Source: an uncultured Synergistaceae bacterium
Lineage (GTDB): Bacteria; Synergistota; Synergistia; Synergistales; Aminiphilaceae
Direction of reading: 5' to 3'
DNA length: 34,256 nt
Assembly: GCA_937868015.1 (NCBI GenBank)
Contig: CALMLW010000030.1
Coordinates: forward strand, 1-34,256
Part shown: one piece after another, positions 30,835 through 34,256 of the stretch
Layout: each line of letters starts with the position of its first letter
Position numbering within the stretch: position 1 is the stretch's first letter
Program-made: the position numbers and the translations under genes
Notes under the pieces: generated by a model
The model's input: the letters and a program-made list of their open reading frames with translations, nothing else
What the model was told of the DNA's origin: nothing
The model's database searches: none

Positions 30835-31743
30835 CTAGGGTGCGGCGTCCGTTTTTGGAAGCAGGCGCCTCACCAGGGGCATGGGGTCGACCTCGGTGAG
30901 GAGCACGGCGGCGAATATGAAGGCGCACCCCAGGATCATCTGCTCCGAAAGGTGTTCTCCCAGTAGGAAAACCCCCGCCAGGGCTCCGAAGAGAGACTCC
31001 AGGCTTAGCAATATGGAGACGTGGGTGGAGGGCGTGTATCGCTGGGCCGTGTTCTGGATCAGGAGGGCCATCACTGTGGGAAAGACCACGCAGTAGGCCA
31101 TGCTCCAAAACCCCGTGGAAGAGATCGTCGTGGGGAAGGTCTCCCAGAGGAGGGCCAGAACCAGGCTCAGGGCGGCGGTGGTGGCGATCTGGCCGAAGGC
31201 GAGGAGAATGGGATCCAAGTGGGGCGCAAAGCGTTCGATGGCCAGGAGGTGGGCGGCGAAAAAGACGGCGCAGGCCAGGGTTAGCATGTCGCCGTAGTTG
31301 ATGACGAAATCGCCCTTTAGGTCCAAGGTGAGAAAGGCCATGCCCACGAGGCAGAGGGCCGAGGCCCCGAAGGGACGTATCCCGGGAAAGACTCGTTTTA
31401 GAGCCCAGGCAAAAAAGGGCACCAGCACCACGTAGACCGCCGTAAGAAAGGCCTGTTTGCTGGCGGTGGTGTAGAGGAGCCCCACAGTCTGGGTGGCGAA
31501 CCCGAGGAACAAGAAGGTGCCGATGATCACTCCCCCTCGCAGGTCCTTCCCGGTGATGCGACGTACCCGGCCGGGAAAGATCAAGGCGATGAGGAGGGCG
31601 GCGGCGGCGAAGCGGATCGTCAAGAGCCAGAAGGGGGGAAAGGACTCCAGGGCTCCCTTCATGGCGGCAAAGCCCAGCCCCCAGACGGCGGCGACAAAAA
31701 GCAGGCTGGCGTCCGCCGCCAGCGTCCGAACATTTTCCCTCAT
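30835..31743 (-). CDS. EamA/DMT-family transporter
   Basis: A 302-residue membrane protein with ten hydrophobic helices in two EamA repeats. The first repeat begins ASLLFVAAVWGLGFAAMKGALESFPPFWLLTIRF; the second begins GDMLTLACAVFFAAHLLAIERFAPHLDP. FVPFFAWALKR- and SLESLFGALAGVFLLGEHLS-type motifs mark the ends of the repeats, the latter being the typical drug/metabolite transporter signature. It probably exports amino acids or other metabolites; the substrate cannot be told. The ATG follows GAGAGGAA. It is convergent with rubrerythrin and divergent from the parvulin gene. Confidence 0.9.
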   Translation of the reverse strand: MRENVRTLAADASLLFVAAVWGLGFAAMKGALESFPPFWLLTIRFAAAALLIALIFPGRVRRITGKDLRGGVIIGTFLFLGFATQTVGLLYTTASKQAFLTAVYVVLVPFFAWALKRVFPGIRPFGASALCLVGMAFLTLDLKGDFVINYGDMLTLACAVFFAAHLLAIERFAPHLDPILLAFGQIATTAALSLVLALLWETFPTTISSTGFWSMAYCVVFPTVMALLIQNTAQRYTPSTHVSILLSLESLFGALAGVFLLGEHLSEQMILGCAFIFAAVLLTEVDPMPLVRRLLPKTDAAP

Positions 31744-31813
31744 GATCTATTCCTCTCCCTCTTAGGGCCCCTCTTCGAAGGGTCATGCCCCGATCATTGC
31801 ATACCATCCCCGC

Positions 31814-31825
31814 CATGGTACCATG
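31814..31825. promoter_or_regulatory. 12-bp perfect palindrome between divergent EamA and parvulin genes
   Basis: CATGGTACCATG is perfectly self-complementary and lies 71 bases upstream of the EamA start and 108 upstream of the parvulin start. It could be an operator for either gene. No regulator is encoded nearby. Promoter boxes in this gap are weak; TGGTAAACT at about 31879 may be an extended -10 for the parvulin gene. Confidence 0.3.
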
Positions 31826-31932
31826 ACGGCCCTCCCTTGAGAACCCGCCAAATGACCTCCCCAAAGGCCCTCCGGACGTGGTAAACTTACCGCGCTTCAA
31901 GAGTACCCATATTGCTCAAGGAGGAATTTTGC

Positions 31933-32790
31933 ATGATGCGTCGAAGTACGTTGGCGGCACTGGCCCTGGGTTTTTCCCTTCTGGCGGGGGGAGCTTTCGC
32001 GAACACCTCGGGGGATGTTTCGGTGGGCGGGACGGTCCAGGCCGATCCCGAGAAGGTCCTGGCGGTGGTGGGCAAGACGGAGATCAAGCAACAGGATGTG
32101 GATGGCATATTGGCGAAGCTCGATCCTCAGCGGGCGGCCTTTTTCTCCACCGAGGACGGCCGGAAAAAGCTCCTGGAGGAGCTGGTGAATCGGGAACTTT
32201 TCCTCCAGTGGGGCGTGGAGAGCGGCGTCGATAAGCAGGAAGACGTGCAGAAAGAGATCCGGAGCAAGACGGAAGACGCCATCCGGAACTACGCCCTCAA
32301 AGGAGTCCTCGACGCGGTGACGGTCACCTCCGAGGACATCAAGAAGTACTACGACGAACACCAGGACGAGTTCAAGACCCCTGAGAGCGTCCGGGCCCGG
32401 CATATCCTGGTGGACAGCGAAGACCAGGCGAAGCAGATCGTCGCGGAGCTCAAGGGAGGGCTGGACTTTGCCGAGGGGGCCAAGAAGTACTCCACCTGTC
32501 CCTCCAAGGAACAGGGGGGAGATCTGGGCTTTTTCTCCGCAGGACAAATGGTGCCGGAATTTGAAAAGGCCGCCTTTGAATTGGCGAACCCCGGCGATAT
32601 GAGCGAACCCGTGAAGACTCAGTTCGGCTGGCACATCATCAAGCTGGAAGAGAAAAAACCCGCTGGCGTGGCCCCCCTCGAAGAAGTGCGGGAGGGGTTG
32701 CAGCAGAAGGTCCTCATGGAAGCCCAAAAGGCGGCCTACGACAAAAAGGTCGAAGAACTCCGGCAGAAATTCGGCGTCACGATGAAATAA
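31933..32790 (+). CDS. Exported parvulin-type peptidyl-prolyl isomerase (SurA/PrsA-like)
   Basis: A 285-residue periplasmic folding factor. The signal peptide MMRRSTLAALALGFSLLAGGAFA is followed by a SurA-N-like helical region (KVLAVVGKTEIKQQDVDGIL; ELVNRELFLQWGVESGV). One PpiC domain (about 155-250) has RARHILV, GLDFAEGAKKYST, GGDLGFFSAGQMVPEFEKAAFEL and TQFGWHIIKLEE. A basic C-terminal helix ends the protein. The start is ATG 31933 with AAGGAGGAA upstream; an open TTG frame seven codons earlier covers the ribosome site itself. There is no lipobox, so it is probably soluble in the periplasm, assisting outer-membrane or secreted proteins. Confidence 0.94.
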   Translation: MMRRSTLAALALGFSLLAGGAFANTSGDVSVGGTVQADPEKVLAVVGKTEIKQQDVDGILAKLDPQRAAFFSTEDGRKKLLEELVNRELFLQWGVESGVDKQEDVQKEIRSKTEDAIRNYALKGVLDAVTVTSEDIKKYYDEHQDEFKTPESVRARHILVDSEDQAKQIVAELKGGLDFAEGAKKYSTCPSKEQGGDLGFFSAGQMVPEFEKAAFELANPGDMSEPVKTQFGWHIIKLEEKKPAGVAPLEEVREGLQQKVLMEAQKAAYDKKVEELRQKFGVTMK

Positions 32791-32810
32791 GGCCCTTTAG
32801 CGATGGCCCA

Positions 32811-32840
32811 GGAATCCCCTTCGGGGGATTCCTTTTTTTT
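32811..32840 (+). terminator. Terminator of the parvulin gene
   Basis: GGAATCCCC, loop TTCG, GGGGATTCC (32811-32832) is followed by eight Ts (32833-32840), a textbook intrinsic terminator 20 bases past the stop. Confidence 0.95.
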
Positions 32841-32881
32841 GCGGCCTGAAGGGAACGGAGGGCTTCGGCGGCGGGGTCACG

Positions 32882-32927
32882 AAAAAGGCGGAAAAGGCGG
32901 AAGAAGGCCCGGGGGCCCTCTTCCGCC
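32882..32927 (-). terminator. Terminator of the decarboxylase gene
   Basis: On the minus strand GGCGGAAGA ... TCTTCCGCC (32927-32896), with additional GGCC pairing inside, is followed by TTTT, CCGCC and TTTTT (to 32882). It faces the parvulin terminator. Confidence 0.75.
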
Positions 32928-32976
32928 CGAGGGGCCTTGCGGCCCTCACGGAATCGTTTGCGGGGGAAGGAACGGA

Positions 32977-34161
32977 TCAGTCGTCCAGGACGTGCATCTG
33001 GAGCGGGGGGAAGCCGTTGAAGTTGACGGCGCAATAGCTCTGGGTGTAGGCCCCTGTGGTGAGAATGGCCACCCGGTCCCCTTCGGAGAGGGACAGAGGC
33101 AGGGCGTACTTGCGATTCTCGTAGAGGACATCCATGCTGTCGCAGGTGGGTCCCGCCAGGATGGCTTCCTCCGAGGGGCCTTCTTTTTCGGAGTAGATGG
33201 GGTAGCGGATGGATTCATCCATGGTCTCGATGAGGCCGTTGAACTTGCCCACGTCGAAGTAGATCCACCGATTGGGGCTGACGCCGGACTTCCGGGAGAT
33301 GAGGACCACCTCGGTGAAGATCACCCCTGCGTCCCCGGCGATGAATCGCCCGGGCTCCACCAGGATCTCCGGGAAGTTGTCCCCGAAGTCCTCCCTCAAG
33401 AATCGGGTGATCTCCTGGGCGTAGGTGGCGGTGGATTGTGTGGGCGCCACGTATTCCGCCGGGAACCCCCCTCCCAGGTTTATCATGCCCAGGGAAATCC
33501 CCTTATCCCGGACGGCGTCGAAGAGGTATCGGCAGTGGGCGATGGCGTGGTCCCACTGGCCGATGTCGCGCTGCTGGGACCCCACGTGGAAGGAGATGCC
33601 ATAGGGCTGGAGCCCCAGGTCGGCAGCCTGGAGGATGAGGCGGTAGACCGCGTCGGGATGGGCGCCGAACTTGCGAGACAGGGGCCAATCCGCCCCGCTC
33701 CCGTCGGTGAGGATCCGGAAGAAGACCCGGGATCCCGGGGCCTGTCGGGCCAATTTTTGTAAGTCGTGGTCGGAATCCGTGGCGAAGAGTCGAACTCCTT
33801 TGGAGAAGGCATAGGCGATGTCTCTTTCTTTTTTGATGGTATTGCCGTAGCTCAGGCGGTCCGGGGTGGCCCCGAGACGCAGCGCCTGGTCCATCTCGTA
33901 AATCGAGGCAAAGTCGAAGCAGCATCCCCGGTCGATGAGGAGTTTTAGCACGTCGTCGTTCGGGTTTGCCTTGATGGCGTAGTAGATCTTGGCGTAGGGC
34001 AGGGACTGGTGAAGCTCGTCGTACTTGGCGGCGATGCGGCGAAGGTCGATGACCAGACAGGGAGTGTCTTTGTCCGCGACGAAGGCTTTGATGCGCTCAA
34101 ACCGTTCCCGGGGCATGTACCGCTCCAGGTCAAAGCCGTACTGCTGCTGATTCGTTTCCAC
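32977..34161 (-). CDS. Fold-III PLP ornithine/lysine-type decarboxylase
   Basis: A 394-residue alanine-racemase-fold decarboxylase making putrescine and/or cadaverine. PLP Lys64 lies in YYAIKANP (60-67). Further motifs are FDFAS, YGNTIKKERDI, FHVGSQQRD, NLGGGFPAEY, LVEPGRFIAGDAG and the active-site GPTCDSMDVLY (Cys340, Asp341), and the C-terminal TTGAYT. Length and motifs fit the eukaryote-like ODC and Selenomonas LDC/ODC group rather than arginine or diaminopimelate decarboxylases, which are longer. The start is GTG 34161 with TAGGAGG seven bases upstream; the frame is open to 34251, but that overlaps the promoter. In Selenomonas, cadaverine made by the related enzyme is attached to peptidoglycan; whether that applies here is inference. 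Confidence 0.9.
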   Translation of the reverse strand: METNQQQYGFDLERYMPRERFERIKAFVADKDTPCLVIDLRRIAAKYDELHQSLPYAKIYYAIKANPNDDVLKLLIDRGCCFDFASIYEMDQALRLGATPDRLSYGNTIKKERDIAYAFSKGVRLFATDSDHDLQKLARQAPGSRVFFRILTDGSGADWPLSRKFGAHPDAVYRLILQAADLGLQPYGISFHVGSQQRDIGQWDHAIAHCRYLFDAVRDKGISLGMINLGGGFPAEYVAPTQSTATYAQEITRFLREDFGDNFPEILVEPGRFIAGDAGVIFTEVVLISRKSGVSPNRWIYFDVGKFNGLIETMDESIRYPIYSEKEGPSEEAILAGPTCDSMDVLYENRKYALPLSLSEGDRVAILTTGAYTQSYCAVNFNGFPPLQMHVLDD

Positions 34162-34222
34162 TCGGAAACCTCCTATCATCCCCCAAAAAATGTCCCCATG
34201 CGTGTGGGTTCGAAGCGCGATC

Positions 34223-34251
34223 AGTGTAGACCGGCGGGGCCCGATGTGCAA
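34223..34251 (-). promoter_or_regulatory. Sigma70-type promoter for the decarboxylase
   Basis: On the minus strand TTGCAC (34251-34246), a 17-base spacer and TACACT (34228-34223) predict a start near 34216 and a leader of about 55 nt before the GTG at 34161. Confidence 0.72.
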
Positions 34252-34256
34252 GGGGG

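Noticed and set aside
1-34256. CRISPR arrays, insertion sequences, phage or toxin-antitoxin genes
   Set aside because: No regularly spaced repeats, transposase or integrase motifs, terminal inverted repeats with target duplications, or recognisable toxin/antitoxin pairs were seen.

Overview
The window is GC-rich bacterial chromosomal DNA (clearly above 60% GC by eye) with tightly packed genes. The best fit is an anaerobic member of the Synergistota. The reasons are the run DUF5693 - csaB - split transketolase - ftsE - ftsX - LytM peptidase - carboxy-terminal protease - divergent polysaccharide deacetylase, a short CstA, a rubrerythrin, and a lysine/ornithine-type decarboxylase. Phylum assignment is inference from gene content and order; there is no rRNA gene in the window.

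Layout. Positions 1-97 hold the 3' part of a tRNA-Ala(GGC) and its terminator. Positions 441-1859 (minus) hold a type IV prepilin peptidase followed by a xanthine/guanine phosphoribosyltransferase. Positions 2131-3813 (plus) encode a secreted GH3 NagZ-like glycosidase, which converges on a 54-residue zinc-ribbon gene (3902-4066, minus). Positions 4153-19722 form a 15-kb stretch of fifteen co-directional, mostly overlapping genes behind one strong sigma70-type promoter and a leader of about 320 nt: RNase J, UppP, DUF4321, Maf, DUF5693, CsaB, two transketolase-like halves, FtsE, FtsX, an EnvC-like M23 peptidase, a CtpA-type protease, a polysaccharide deacetylase, PurA and RimI. Most of these act on lipid carrier recycling, wall-polymer decoration, septal peptidoglycan hydrolysis or periplasmic processing. 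A tRNA-Val(CAC) lies at 20146-20220 (minus). After it come an unknown 156-residue protein plus CstA (20687-22835), a PatB/MalY C-S lyase (minus), and a ribose-type operon (24348-30139: ribokinase, RbsD, permease, binding protein, ATPase, second permease). The right end carries rubrerythrin, an EamA transporter, a secreted parvulin-type isomerase, and a fold-III PLP decarboxylase.

The most notable observation is the pair of transketolase-like genes between csaB and ftsE. Both keep the family's overall fold signatures. The N-half lacks the histidines and the Gly-Ser-Leu-Gly-Gln-Gly loop needed for catalysis, and the C-half has lost the substrate histidine while keeping the TPP-activating glutamate position. 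They look like a repurposed or pseudoenzyme complex translationally embedded in an envelope and division operon. Other points are a long structured leader with a palindromic site before RNase J, a two-permease ribose transporter without a local repressor, and the co-occurrence of CsaB with a lysine/ornithine-decarboxylase-like enzyme, which suggests SLH-domain anchoring of the outer envelope.

Start sites were assigned from Shine-Dalgarno sequences and overlaps, and several differ from the longest open frame. No mobile elements, CRISPR arrays, phage genes or rRNA genes were seen.
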